Origin: Pisaster brevispinus
Lineage: Eukaryota; Echinodermata; Asteroidea; Forcipulatida; Asteriidae
DNA: 64,000 nt
Direction: 5' to 3'
Assembly: GCA_023634235.1 (NCBI GenBank)
Contig: JAMKCF010000137.1
Span: 62,001 to 126,000, forward strand
Both the position numbers and the translations under genes were made by a program. Shown here one piece after another: positions 11,014 to 24,500 of this stretch (positions are counted from its first letter, which is position 1; each line of letters begins with the position of its first letter). Below the pieces are notes generated by a model, which was not told where the DNA came from, searched no databases, and saw nothing but the letters and a program-made list of their open reading frames with translations.

Positions 11014-11766
11014 GGTTTAGTAGTGGAATGGGGGGTGGGGGCCTTATATAAAAGTGCAGAAAGGGGTTTAGTGGTGGAGTGGGGGGTGGGAGCCTTATAT
11101 AAAAGTGCAGAAAGGGGTTTAGTGGTGGAGTGGGGGTGGGAGCCTTATATAAAAGTGCAGAAAGGGGTTTAGTGGTGGAGTGGGGGGTGGGAGCCTTATA
11201 TAAAAGTGCAGAAAGGGGTTTAGTGGTGGAGTGGGGGGTGGGAGCCTTATATAAAAGTGCAGAAAGGGGTTTAGTGGTGGAGTGGGGGTGGGAGCCTTAT
11301 ATAAAAGTGCAGAAAGGGGTTTAGTGGTGGAGTGGGGGTGGGAGCCTTATATAAAAGTGCAGAAAGGGGTTTAGTGGTGGAGTGGGGGTGGGAGCCTTAT
11401 ATAAAAGTGCAGAAAGGGGTTTAGTGGTGGAGTGGGGGGTGGGAGCCTTATATAAAAGTGCAGAAAGGGGTTTAGTGGTGGAGTGGGGGGTGGGGGCTTT
11501 ATATAAAAGTGCAGAAAGGGGTTTAGTGGTGGAGTGGGGGTGGGAGCCTTATATAAAAGTGCAGAAAGGGGTTTAGTGGTGGAGTGGGGGTGGGAGCCTT
11601 ATATAAAAGTGCAGAAAGGGGTTTAGTGGTGGAGTGGGGGTGGGAGTCTTATATAAAAGTGCAGAAAGGGGTTTAGTGGTGGAGTGGGGGTGGGAGCCTT
11701 ATATAAAAGTGCAGAAAGGGGTTTAGTGGTGGAGTGGGGGTGGGAGCCTTATATAAAAGTGCAGAA
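11014..11766 (+). repeat. 50/51-bp minisatellite, 15 copies, TATA and G-rich
   Basis: Fifteen units whose CCTTATATAAAAG motif falls at 11042, 11093, 11143, 11194, 11245, 11295, 11345, 11395, 11446, 11497, 11547, 11597, 11647, 11697 and 11747. Unit length varies by one G in the run before TGGGAGCC. The first copy is the most diverged (TAGTAGTGGAATGG). Each unit has a G-rich half (GGGGTTTAGTGGTGGAGT, then five or six G) and the TATATAAAAG string. Frames giving GALYKSAERGLVVEW repeats come from the period and are not evidence of a gene. Confidence 0.97.
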
Positions 11767-12220
11767 GTCAATATGTGCCAGGCTGCTAAACTTTCAAATG
11801 CGGCACAAGTGGGAGGAGGGGTGCCAATTGTTATTTCATACCAATCCACAAACAAACAACCAGAAGGGGTCACCATACATACACGTACATGTTCCGTACC
11901 CTTTAAAAAAATTGATATTTTTAATTTTATGGAGGGACAAATACTGCCCCCCCTCATCTCAGAACTTGGTGTCGATTGGGATAAAAGACTATGTTTGTTT
12001 GACTACCTTGGACAAACGTCAAGAAACGGACTGGCTTGTGGGGCATTTGTGTTTACCAAACAGGACTTTTATTGGTCATTTATTTAATTGCGCAATGGTT
12101 AGTGTTACCTTGCACAACAGTTAGTGTAACCTTTTATTTATGACTTGTTTTGTCAACGTCATTGTTTCCATAGGTGAGCTTGGTGATTAGTTTGATGCTA
12201 AATTTCTGCATCTGAAATAG
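11767..12220 (+). other. Unassigned DNA upstream of candidate exon
   Basis: Open frames extend from the last minisatellite units to about 12087 and 12124, but their protein sequence is not recognisable and they begin in repeat DNA. The final 25 bases before 12221 would serve as the splice acceptor region (TTTCTGCATCTGAAATAG). Confidence 0.4.
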
Positions 12221-12360
12221 GTGAGACTCAACAGACTGTGGATGGATTTATCAGGTGCTTCAGTGCTAACCTGTGCATGTGGAACCTTCCTGAGAATCCA
12301 GCCTGTGACTCACCCAATCATACCACTATATTAACCAGCAACATCTCCTGCATACTTCAG
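12221..12360 (+). CDS. Candidate internal coding exon, protein unidentified
   Basis: An open stretch of 140 nt between a possible acceptor (ATCTGAAATAG, ending 12220) and a strong donor (CAG|GTAAGT at 12361). Read with one base supplied by the preceding exon, it gives ETQQTVDGFIRCFSANLCMW followed by NLPENPACDSPNHTTI and then SNISCILQ, ending exactly on a codon (phase 0). The composition, with several Cys and Trp and no low complexity, looks like ordinary protein, but I cannot assign a family. The exon candidate at 57492 starts in phase 0 on the same strand and could be the next exon. The acceptor has a weak pyrimidine tract, so the start is the less certain end. It might alternatively be a chance open frame beside a GTAAGT. 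Confidence 0.5.
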
Positions 12361-12495
12361 GTAAGTTTAAAACATTGTATACAGTCTTTTGATGGATTTT
12401 GGGGCAACTTTTGGTCACACCCTGGTTTTTTAAATATTTATAATTGTGTAATGTAATTGTGTAATGAATTGGGTTTGAACAAAGAACTATTTACT

Positions 12496-12564
12496 GGAGG
12501 GGGACTTGAACCAACAACCTTCAGATTAAGGTACCCGTGCTCTACCAACTGAACTATCCAGCCC
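12496..12564 (-). repeat. tRNA-like SINE head 1 (tRNA-Lys-like)
   Basis: Read on the minus strand it starts GGGCTGGATAGTTCAGTTGG and has TAGTTCAGTTGG in the A-box position and GGTTCAAGTCC (12502-12512) in the B-box position. The anticodon-loop region reads ACCTTAA, which would give CTT (Lys), but the anticodon stem does not pair and the acceptor ends do not close. I therefore call it a tRNA-derived RNA polymerase III promoter rather than a tRNA gene. Confidence 0.7.
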
Positions 12565-12599
12565 TATGTTGGCAGTCTCCCTATTAGTCAATATGTTTG

Positions 12600-12725
12600 T
12601 TCAGGGGTGCCAGTCAGAAGCCATACAACTGTTAGCTGCTGCGTAGCCAGGAATCACACCCAAGCTTACGATACAACCTGAAAGCGGCAGCCTGGGGATT
12701 ACCTTATGGGGATTTGACTCTGTAA
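12600..12725 (-). repeat. Non-tRNA middle segment of SINE region
   Basis: On the minus strand it contains GGTTGTATCGTAAGCTTGGG, TGTGATTCCTGGCTACG and AGCAGCTAACAGTTGTATGG. It leads through AGGGAGACTGCCAACATA directly into head 1. This resembles a conserved SINE body domain or 5' leader. I cannot match it to a named domain from memory with confidence. Confidence 0.45.
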
Positions 12726-12809
12726 TATTAAATATCAAGTAATAAACTACAACAAAAACTGACTGGGTAAATTTTAAAAAAAGTAGGGTTTGAAAAAAAA
12801 AATTTGATT

Positions 12810-12878
12810 GGAGCGGGACTTGAATCAACAACCTCTGGATTAGCGTACCGGCCCTCTACCAACTGAGCTATTAGGAGG
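12810..12878 (-). repeat. tRNA-like SINE head 2
   Basis: The minus strand reads CTCCTAATAGCTCAGTTGGT with a good A box (TAGCTCAGTTGG) and a B-box-like GATTCAAGTCC. The loop ACGCTAA would give anticodon GCT, but the anticodon stem is mispaired (two of five). It is related to head 1 in the B-box region (GAGGTTGTTGATTC against AAGGTTGTTGGTTC) and in its tail. Confidence 0.7.
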
Positions 12879-12880
12879 TC

Positions 12881-13161
12881 TACCCTACCCCTACCCCAAA
12901 CAAAAAACATCATCAATAAATAACGTTCTCTCACAAAATGCTTACATAAACCAAAACGTTACTCTCTTTATTATAGTTTGTAGGTAAAACAAGAAACCAC
13001 TGTCCCTGAATAAAGTTAAGGAAAATCATCAAACTTAGGTCCTGAAAAGCTTCAGATGTAAAACATGGAATATGACTGAGATTTGTGCAACCTAAGGATA
13101 CTTGGGTGTACCAGAGACAGAGTCTTTTGAAGCTAAGAGACCATGTCACATGAGGTAAATT
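12881..13161. other. Unassigned flank before satellite
   Basis: Starts with a short CTACCC-type repeat (CTACCCTACCCCTACCCC) next to SINE head 2, then AT-rich sequence. The satellite begins abruptly at ACTCATCCAAGTCACTACTA after GAGGTAAATT. Confidence 0.4.
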
Positions 13162-14499
13162 ACTCATCCAAGTCACTACTAGTCCAAGAGAAACAACCCT
13201 AACCCAATCACAACATTATAGTTAAGTGCCATGCCTCAACATCACTCATCCAAGTCACTACTAGTCCAAGAGGAACACCCTAACCCAATCACAACATTAT
13301 AGTTAAGTGTCATGCCTCAACATCACCCATCTAAGTCACTACTAGTCCAAGAGGAACACCCTAACCCAATCACAACATTATAGTTAAGTGCCATGCCTCA
13401 ACATCACTCATCCAAGTCACTACTAGTCCAAGAGGAACACCCTAACCCAATCACAACATTATAGTTAAGTGTCATGCCTCAACATCACTCATCCAAGTCA
13501 CTACTAGTCCAAAAGGAACACCCTAACCCAATCACAACATTATAGTTATGTGTCATGCCTCAACGTCACTCATCCAAGTCACTACTAGTCCAAGAGCAAC
13601 ACCCTAACCCAATCACAACATTATAGTTAACATGGTTAAGTGTCATGCTCAACATCACTCATCCAACTCACAACTAGTCCAAGAGGAACACCCAAACCCA
13701 ATCACAACATTACAGTTAAGTGTCATGCCTCAACATCACTCATTCAAGTCACTACTAGTCCAAGAGGAACACCCAAACCCAATCACAACATTACAGTTAA
13801 GTGTCATGCCTCAACATCACTCATTCAACTCACTACTAGTCTAAGAGGAACACCCTAACCCAATCACAACATTACAGTTAAGTGTCATGCCTCAACATCA
13901 CTCATTAAAGTCACTACTAGTCCAAGAGGAACACCCTAACCAAATCACAACATTTTAGTTAAGTGTTATGCCTCAACATCACTTATCCAAGTCACTACTA
14001 GTCCAAGAGGAACACCCTGACCCAATCACAACATTATAGTTAAGTGTCATGCCTCAACATCACTCATCCAAGTCACTACTAGTCCAAGAGGAACACCCTA
14101 ACCCAATCACAACATTGAAGTTAAGTATCATGCCTCAACATCACTCATCCAAGTCACTACTAGTCCAAGAGCAACACCCTAACCCAATCACAACATTATA
14201 GTTAAGTGTCATGCCTCAACATCACTCATCCAAGTCACTACTAGTCCAAGAGGAACACCCTAACCCAATCACAACATTATAGTTAAGTGTCATGCTTCAA
14301 CATCACTCATCCAACTCACTACTAGTCTAAGAGGAACACCCTAACCCAATCACAACATTATAGTTAAGTGTCATGCTCAACATCACTCATTCAAGTCACT
14401 ACTAGTCCAAGAGGAACACCCTAACCAAATCACAACATTTTAATTAAGTGTTATGCCTCAACATCACTCATCCAAGTCACTACTTGTCCAAGAGGAACA

Positions 14500-17395
14500 C
14501 CCTGACCCAATCACAACATTACAGTTAAGTGTCATGCCTCAACATCACTCATTCAAGTCACTACTAGTCCAAGAGGAACACCCTAACCAAATCACAACAT
14601 TTTAGTTAAGTTTTATGCCTCAACATCACTCATCCAAGTCACTACTTGTCCAAGAGGAACACCCTGACCCAATCACAACATTATAGTTAAGTGTCATGCC
14701 TCAACATCACTCATCCAAGTCACTACTAGTCCAAGAGGAACACCCTAACCCCATCACAACATTATAGATGTGTGTCATGCCTCAACATCACTCATCCAAG
14801 TCACTACTAGTCGAAGAGGAACACCCTAACCCAATCACAACATTATAGTTAAGTGTCATGCCTCAACATCACTCATCCAAGTCACTACTAGTCCAAGAGC
14901 AACACCCTAACCCAATCACAACATTATAGTTAACATGGTTAAGGCTCATGCCTCAACATCACTCATCCAAGTCACTACTAGTCCAAGAGGAACACCCTAA
15001 CCCAATCACAACATTGCAGTTAAGTGTCATGCCTCAACATCACTCATCCAAGTCACTACTAGTCCAAAAGGAACACCCTAACCCAATCACAACTTTATAG
15101 TTATGTGTCATGCCTCAACATCACTCATCCAAGTCACTACTAGTCCAAGAGGAACACTCTAACCCAATCACAACATTATAGTTAAGTGTCATGCCTCAAC
15201 GTCACTCATCCAAGTCACTACTAGTCCAAGAGCAACACCGTAACCCAATCACAACATTATAGTTAACATGGTTAAGTGTCATGCCTCAACATCAGTCATC
15301 CAACTCACTACTAGTCTAAGAGGAACACCCTTACCCAATCACAACATTATAGTTAAGTGTCATGCCTCAACATCACTCATCCAAGTCACTACTAGTCCAA
15401 AAGGAACACCCTAACCAAATCACAACAATATAGTTAAGTGTCATGCCTCAACATCACTCATCCAAGTCACTACTAGTCCAAAAGGAACACCCTAACCCAA
15501 TCACAACTTTATAGTTAAGTGTCATGCCTCAACGTCACTCATCCAAGTCACTACTAGTCCAAGAGCAACACCCTAACCCAATCACAACATTATAGTTAAC
15601 ATGGTTAAGTGTCATGCCTCAACATCAGTCATTCAAGTCACTACTAGTCCAAGAGGAACACCCTTACCCAATCACAACATTATAGTTAAGTGTCATGCCT
15701 CAACATCACTCATCCAAGTCACTACTAGTCCAAAAGGAACACCCTAACCCAATCACAGCATTATAGTTAAGTGTCATGCCTCAACGTCACTCATCCAAGT
15801 CACTACTAGTCCAAGAGCAACACCCTAACCCAATCACAACATTATTGTTAACATGGTTAAGTGTCATGCCTCAACATCACTCATCCAAGTCACTACTAGT
15901 CCAAGAGGAACACCCTAACCCAATCACAACATTACAGTTAAGTGTCATGCCTCAACATCACTCATTCAAGTCACTACTAGTCCAAGAGGAACACCCTAAC
16001 CAAATCACAACATTTTAGTTAAGTTTTATGCCTCAACATCACTCATCCAAGTCACTACTTGTCCAAGAGGAACACCCTGACCCAATCACAACATTATAGT
16101 TAAGTGTCATGCCTCAACATCACTCATCCAAGTCACTACTAGTCCAAGAGGAACACCCTAACCCCATCACAACATTATAGATGTGTGTCATGCCTCAACA
16201 TCACTCATCCAAGTCACTACTAGTCGAAGAGGAACACCCTAACCCAATCACAACATTATAGTTAAGTGTCATGCCTCAACATCACTCATCCAAGTCACTA
16301 CTAGTCCAAGAGCAACACCCTAACCCAATCACAACATTATAGTTAACATGGTTAAGGCTCATGCCTCAACATCACTCATCCAAGTCACTACTAGTCCAAG
16401 AGGAACACCCTAACCCAATCACAACATTGCAGTTAAGTGTCATGCCTCAACATCACTCATCCAAGTCACTACTAGTCCAAAAGGAACACCCTAACCCAAT
16501 CACAACTTTATAGTTATGTGTCATGCCTCAACATCACTCATCCAAGTCACTACTAGTCCAAGAGGAACACTCTAACCCAATCACAACATTATAGTTAAGT
16601 GTCATGCCTCAACGTCACTCATCCAAGTCACTACTAGTCCAAGAGCAACACCGTAACCCAATCACAACATTATAGTTAACATGGTTAAGTGTCATGCCTC
16701 AACATCAGTCATCCAACTCACTACTAGTCTAAGAGGAACACCCTTACCCAATCACAACATTATAGTTAAGTGTCATGCCTCAACATCACTCATCCAAGTC
16801 ACTACTAGTCCAAAAGGAACACCCTAACCAAATCACAACAATATAGTTAAGTGTCATGCCTCAACATCACTCATCCAAGTCACTACTAGTCCAAAAGGAA
16901 CACCCTAACCCAATCACAACTTTATAGTTAAGTGTCATGCCTCAACGTCACTCATCCAAGTCACTACTAGTCCAAGAGCAACACCCTAACCCAATCACAA
17001 CATTATAGTTAACATGGTTAAGTGTCATGCCTCAACATCAGTCATTCAAGTCACTACTAGTCCAAGAGGAACACCCTTACCCAATCACAACATTATAGTT
17101 AAGTATCATGCCTCAACATCACTCATCCAAGTCACTACTAGTCCAAAAGGAACACCCTAACCCAATCACAGCATTATAGTTAAGTGTCATGCCTCAACGT
17201 CACTCATCCAAGTCACTACTAGTCCAAGAGCAACACCCTAACCCAATCACAACATTATTGTTAACATGGTTAAGTGTCATGCCTCAACATCACTCATCCA
17301 AGTCACTACTAGTCCAAGAGGAACACCCTAACCCAATCACAACATTACAGTTAAGTGTCATGCCTCAACATCACTCATTCAAGTCACTACTAGTC
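14500..17395. repeat. Tandem duplication of 1413 bp within the satellite
   Basis: Copies at about 14500-15912 and 15913-17325 (similarity continuing to about 17395) share private variants in order: AAGTTTTATGCC (14608 and 16021) and TAGATGTGTGTC (offset 1413 exactly). A difference is GTGTCATG against GTATCATG near 17104. Confidence 0.85.
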
Positions 17396-18549
17396 GAAGA
17401 GGAACACCCTAACCCAATCACAACATTACAGTTAAGTGTCATGCCTCAACATCACTCATTCAAGTCACTACTAGTCCAAGAGGAACACCCTGACCCAATC
17501 ACAACATTATAGTTAAGTGTCATGCCTCAACATCACTCATCCAAGTCACTACTAGTCCAAGAGGAACACCCTAACCCCATCACAACATTATGGATATGTG
17601 TCATGCCTCAACATCACTCATCCAAGTCACTACTAGTCGAAGAGGAACACCCTAACCCAATCACAACATTGCAGTTAAGTGTCATGCCTCAACATCACTC
17701 ATCCAAGTCACTACTAGTCCAAGAGCAACACCCTAACCCAATCACAACATTATAGTTAAGATCATGCCTCAACATCAATCATCCAAGTCACTACTAGTCC
17801 AAGAGCAACACCCTAACCCAATCACAACATTATAGTTAAGATCATGCCTCAACATCACTCATCCAAGTCACTACTAGTCCAAGAGGAACACTCTAACCCA
17901 ATCACAACATTATAGTTAAGTGTCATGCCTCAACATCACTCATCCAAGTCACTACTAGTCCAAGGGCAACACCCTAACCCAATCACAATATTATAGTTAA
18001 CAAGGTTAAGTGTCATGCTCAACATCACTCATTCAAGTCACTACTTGTCCAAGAGGAACACCCTAACCAAATCACAACATTTTAATTAAGTGTCATGCCT
18101 CAACATCACTCATCCAAGTCACTACTAGTCCAAAAGGAACACCCTAACCCAATCACAACTTTATAGTTATGTGTCATGCCTCAACATCACTCATCCAAGT
18201 CACTACTAGTCCAAGAGGAACACCCTAACTCAATCACAACATTATAGATATGTGTGATGCCTCAACATCACTCATCCAAGTCACTACTAGTCGAAGAGGA
18301 ACACTCTAACCCAATCACAACATTATAGTTAAGTGTCATGCCTCAACATCACTCATCCAAGTCACTTCTAGTCCAAGAGCAACACCCTAACCCAATCACA
18401 ACATTATAGTTAACATGGTTAAGTGTCATGCCTCAACATCACTCATCCAACTCACTACTAGTCCAAGAGGAACACCCAAACCCAATCACAACATTATAGT
18501 TAAGTGTCATGCCTTAACATCACTCATCCAAGTCACTACTAGTCCAAGA

Positions 18550-21500
18550 GGAACACCCTAACCAAATCACAACATTATAGTTAAGTGTCATGCCTCAACA
18601 TCACTCAACCAAGTCACTACTAGTCCAAGAGGAACACCCTAACCCAATCACAGCATTATAGTTAAGTGTCATGCCTCAACGTCACTCATCCAAGTCACTA
18701 CTAGTCCAAAAGGAACACCCTAACCCAATCACAACATTATAGTTAACATGGTTAAGTGTCATGCCTCAACATAACTCATCCAAGTCACTACTAGTCCAAG
18801 AGGAACACCCTAACCAAATCACAACATTACAGTTAAGTGTCATGCCTCAACATCACTCATTCAAGTCACTACTAGTCCAAGAGGAACACCCTAACCCAAT
18901 CACAACATTTTAGTTAAGTGTCATGCCTCAATTTCACTCATCCAAGTCACTACTAGTCCAAGAGGAACACCCTGACCCAATCACAACATTATAGTTAAGT
19001 GTCATGCCTCAACATCACTCATCCAAGTCACTACTAGTCCAAGAGGAACACCCTAACCCAATCACAACATTGCAGTTAAGTGTCATGCCTCAACATCACT
19101 CATCCAAGTCACTACTAGTCCAAGAGCAACACCCTAACCCAATCACAACATTATAGTTAACATGGTTAAGTGTCTTGCTCAACATCACTCATCCAACTCA
19201 CTACTAGTCTAAGAGGAACACCCTAACCCAATCACAACATTACAGTTAAGTGTCATGCCTCAACATCACTCATTCAAGTCACTACTAGTCCAAGAGGAAC
19301 ACCCTAACCAAATCACAACATTATAGTTAACATGGTTAAGTGTCATGCCTCAACATCACTCATCCAAGTCACTACTTGTCCAAGAGGAACACCCTGACCC
19401 AATCACAACATTATAGTTAAGTGTCATGCCTCAACATCACTCATCCAAGTCACTACTAGTCGAAGAGGAACACCCTAACCCAATCACAACATTATAGTTA
19501 AGTGTCATGCCTCAACATCACTCATCCAAGTCACTACTAGTCCAAGAGGAACACCCTAACCCAATCACAACATTTTATTTAAGTGCTATGCCTCAACATC
19601 ACTCATCCAAGTCACTACTTGTCCAAGAGGAACACCCTAACCCAATCACAACATTGTAGTTAAGTGTCATGCCTCAACATCACTCATCCAAGTCACTACT
19701 AGTCGAAGAGGAACACCCTAACCCAATCACAACATTATAGTTAAGTGTCATGCCTCAACATCACTCATCCAAGTCACTACTAGTCCAAGAGCAACACCCT
19801 AACCCAATCACAATATTATAGTTAACATGGTTAAGTGTCATGCTCAACATCACTCATCCAACTCACTACTAGTCTAAGAGGAACACCCTAACCCAATCAC
19901 AACATTGTAGTTAAGTGTCATGCCTCAACATCACTCATCCAAGTCACTACTAGTCGAAGAGGAACACCCTAACCCATTCACAACATTATAGTTAAGTGTC
20001 ATGCCTCAACATCACTCATCCAAGTCACTACTAGTCCAAGAGGAACACCCTAACCCAATCACAACATTGTAGTTAAGTGTCATGCCTCAACATCACTCAT
20101 CCAAGTCACTACTAGTCGAAGAGGAACACCCTAACCCAATCACAACATTATAGTTAAGTTTCATGCCTCAACATCACTCATCCAAGTCACTACTAGTCCA
20201 AGAGCAACACCCTAACCCAATCACAATATTATAGTTAACATGGTTAAGTGTCATGCTCAACATCACTCATCCAACTCACTACTAGTCTAAGAGGAACACC
20301 CTAACCCAATCACAACATTGTAGTTAAGTGTCATGCCTCAACATCACTCATCCAAGTCACTACTAGTCGAAGAGGAACACCCTAACCCAATCACAACATT
20401 ATAGTTAAGTGTCATGCCTCAACATCACTCATCCAAGTCACTACTCGTCCAAGAGCAACACCCTTACCCAATCACAACATTAAAGTTAAGTGTCATGCCT
20501 CAACATCACTCATCCAAGTCACTACTAGTCCAAAAGGAACACCCTAACCCAATCACAACTTTATAGTTATGTGTCATGCCTCAACATCACTCATCCAAGT
20601 CACTACTAGTCCAAGAGGAACACCCTAACCCAATCACAACATTATAGATATGTGTGATGCCTCAACATCACTCATCCAAGTCACTACTAGTCGAAGAGGA
20701 ACACCCTAACCCAATCACAACATTATAGTTAAGTGTCATGCCTCAACATCACTCATTCAAGTCACTACTAGTCCAAGAGGAACACCCTTACCCAATCACA
20801 ACATTATAGTTAAGTGTCTAGCCTCGACATCACTCATCCAAGTCACTACTAGTCCAAAAGGAACACCCTAACCAAATCACAACATTATAGTTAAGTGTCG
20901 TGCCTCAACATCACTCAACCAAGTCACTACTAGTCCAAGAGGAACACCCTAACCCAATCACAGCATTATAGTTAAGTGTCATGCCTCAACGTCACTCATC
21001 CAAGTCACTACTAGTCCAAAAGGAACACCCTAACCCAATCACAACATTATAGTTAACATGGTTAAGTGTCATGCCTCAACATCAGTCATCCAAGTCACTA
21101 CTAGTCCAAGAGGAACACCCTAACCCAATCACAACATTACAGTTAAGTGTCATGCCTCAACATCACTCATTCAAGTCACTACTAGTCCAAGAGGAACACC
21201 CTAACCAAATCACAACATTTTAGTTAAGTGTCATGCCTCAACATCACTCATCCAAGTCACTACTAGTCCAAGAGGAACACCCTGACCCAATCACAACATT
21301 TAAGTTAAGTGTCATGCCTCAACGTCACTCATCCAAGTCACTACTAGTCCAAAAGGAACACCCTAACCCAATCACAACATTATAGTTAACATGGTTAAGT
21401 GTCATGCCTCAACATCAGTCATCCAAGTCACTACTAGTCCAAGAGGAACACCCTAACCCAATCACAACATTACAGTTAAGTGTCATGCCTCAACATCACT

Positions 21501-24500
21501 CATTCAAGTCACTACTAGTCCAAGAGCAACACCGTAACCCAATCACAACATTATAGTTAACATGGTTAAATGTCATGCCTCAACATCACTCATCCAACTC
21601 ACTACTAGTCTAAGAGGAACACCCTTACCCAATCACAACATTATAGTTAAGTGTCATGCCTCAACATCACTCATCCAACTCACTACTAGTCCAAGAGGAA
21701 CACCCTAACCCAATCACAACATTGCAGTTAAGTGTCATGCCTCAACATCACTCATTCAAGTCACTACTAGTCTAAGAGGAACACCCTAACCCAATCACAG
21801 CATTATAGTTAAGTGTCATGCCTCAACGTCACTCATCCAAGTCACTACTAGTCCAAGAGCAACACCCTAACCCAATCACAACATTATAGTTAACATGGTT
21901 AAGTGTCATGCCTCAACATCACTCATCCAACTCACTACTAGTCCAAGAGGAACACCCAAACCCAATCACAACATTATAGTTAAGTGTCATGCCTTAACAT
22001 CACTCATCCAAGTCACTACTAGTCCAAGAGGAACACCCTAACCCAATCACAACATTGTAGTTAAGTGTCATGCCTCAACATCACTCATCCAAGTCACTAC
22101 TAGTCCAAGAGCAACACCTTAACCCAATCACAACATTATAGTTAACATGGTTAAGTGTCATGCTCAACATCACTCATTCAAGTCACTACTAGTCCAAGAG
22201 GAACACCCTAACCAAATCACAACATTATAGTTAAGTGTCATGCCTCAACATCTCTCATCCAAGTCACTACTAGTCCAAGAGGAACATCCTAACCAAATCA
22301 CAACATTATAGTTAAGTGTCATGCCTCAACATCACTCAACCAAGTCACTACTAGTCCAAGAGGAACACCCTAACCCAATCACAGCATTATAGTTAAGTGT
22401 CATGCCTCAACGTCACTCATCCAAGTCACTACTAGTCCAAAAGGAACACCCTAACCCAATCACAACATTATAGTTAACATGGTTAAGTGTCATGCCTCAA
22501 CATAACTCATCCAAGTCACTACTAGTCCAAGAGGAACACCCTAACCAAATCACAACATTACAGTTAAGTGTCATGCCTCAACATCACTCATTCAAGTCAC
22601 TACTAGTCCAAGAGGAACACCCTAACCCAATCACAACATTTTAGTTAAGTGTCATGCCTCAATTTCACTCATCCAAGTCACTACTAGTCCAAGAGGAACA
22701 CCCTGACCCAATCACAACATTATAGTTAAGTGTCATGCCTCAACATCACTCATCCAAGTCACTACTAGTCCAAGAGGAACACCCTAACCCAATCACAACA
22801 TTGCAGTTAAGTGTCATGCCTCAACATCACTCATCCAAGTCACTACTAGTCCAAGAGCAACACCCTAACCCAATCACAACATTATAGTTAACATGGTTAA
22901 GTGTCTTGCTCAACATCACTCATCCAACTCACTACTAGTCTAAGAGGAACACCCTAACCCAATCACAACATTACAGTTAAGTGTCATGCCTCAACATCAC
23001 TCATTCAAGTCACTACTAGTCCAAGAGGAACACCCTAACCAAATCACAACATTATAGTTAACATGGTTAAGTGTCATGCCTCAACATCACTCATCCAAGT
23101 CACTACTTGTCCAAGAGGAACACCCTGACCCAATCACAACATTATAGTTAAGTGTCATGCCTCAACATCACTCATCCAAGTCACTACTAGTCGAAGAGGA
23201 ACACCCTAACCCAATCACAACATTATAGTTAAGTGTCATGCCTCAACATCACTCATCCAAGTCACTACTAGTCCAAGAGGAACACCCTAACCCAATCACA
23301 ACATTTTATTTAAGTGCTATGCCTCAACATCACTCATCCAAGTCACTACTTGTCCAAGAGGAACACCCTAACCCAATCACAACATTGTAGTTAAGTGTCA
23401 TGCCTCAACATCACTCATCCAAGTCACTACTAGTCGAAGAGGAACACCCTAACCCAATCACAACATTATAGTTAAGTGTCATGCCTCAACATCACTCATC
23501 CAAGTCACTACTAGTCCAAGAGCAACACCCTAACCCAATCACAATATTATAGTTAACATGGTTAAGTGTCATGCTCAACATCACTCATCCAACTCACTAC
23601 TAGTCTAAGAGGAACACCCTAACCCAATCACAACATTGTAGTTAAGTGTCATGCCTCAACATCACTCATCCAAGTCACTACTAGTCGAAGAGGAACACCC
23701 TAACCCATTCACAACATTATAGTTAAGTGTCATGCCTCAACATCACTCATCCAAGTCACTACTAGTCCAAGAGGAACACCCTAACCCAATCACAACATTG
23801 TAGTTAAGTGTCATGCCTCAACATCACTCATCCAAGTCACTACTAGTCGAAGAGGAACACCCTAACCCAATCACAACATTATAGTTAAGTTTCATGCCTC
23901 AACATCACTCATCCAAGTCACTACTAGTCCAAGAGCAACACCCTAACCCAATCACAATATTATAGTTAACATGGTTAAGTGTCATGCTCAACATCACTCA
24001 TCCAACTCACTACTAGTCTAAGAGGAACACCCTAACCCAATCACAACATTGTAGTTAAGTGTCATGCCTCAACATCACTCATCCAAGTCACTACTAGTCG
24101 AAGAGGAACACCCTAACCCAATCACAACATTATAGTTAAGTGTCATGCCTCAACATCACTCATCCAAGTCACTACTCGTCCAAGAGCAACACCCTTACCC
24201 AATCACAACATTAAAGTTAAGTGTCATGCCTCAACATCACTCATCCAAGTCACTACTAGTCCAAAAGGAACACCCTAACCCAATCACAACTTTATAGTTA
24301 TGTGTCATGCCTCAACATCACTCATCCAAGTCACTACTAGTCCAAGAGGAACACCCTAACCCAATCACAACATTATAGATATGTGTGATGCCTCAACATC
24401 ACTCATCCAAGTCACTACTAGTCGAAGAGGAACACCCTAACCCAATCACAACATTATAGTTAAGTGTCATGCCTCAACATCACTCATTCAAGTCACTACT

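Larger units (their letters stand above)
12470..12880 (-). mobile_element. Composite tRNA-derived SINE region
   Basis: Two tRNA-like heads on the minus strand (12810-12878 and 12496-12564) each run into the same kind of tail: CTCCA, an AT-rich spacer, then TTCAAACCC. Between them lies a non-tRNA segment (12600-12725) and an A/T-rich stretch. It is either two SINE insertions of one family or one double-headed element. No protein-coding content is seen. Confidence 0.65.

Noticed and set aside
11130..12124. Frames beginning GALYKSAERGLVVEW
   Set aside because: They start inside the 50/51-bp minisatellite. The non-repeat continuation after 11766 shows no recognisable domain or splice signals.
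12496..12878. Two functional tRNA genes (Lys and Ser)
   Set aside because: Anticodon stems are mispaired and acceptor stems do not close; the shared downstream tail identifies them as SINE heads.
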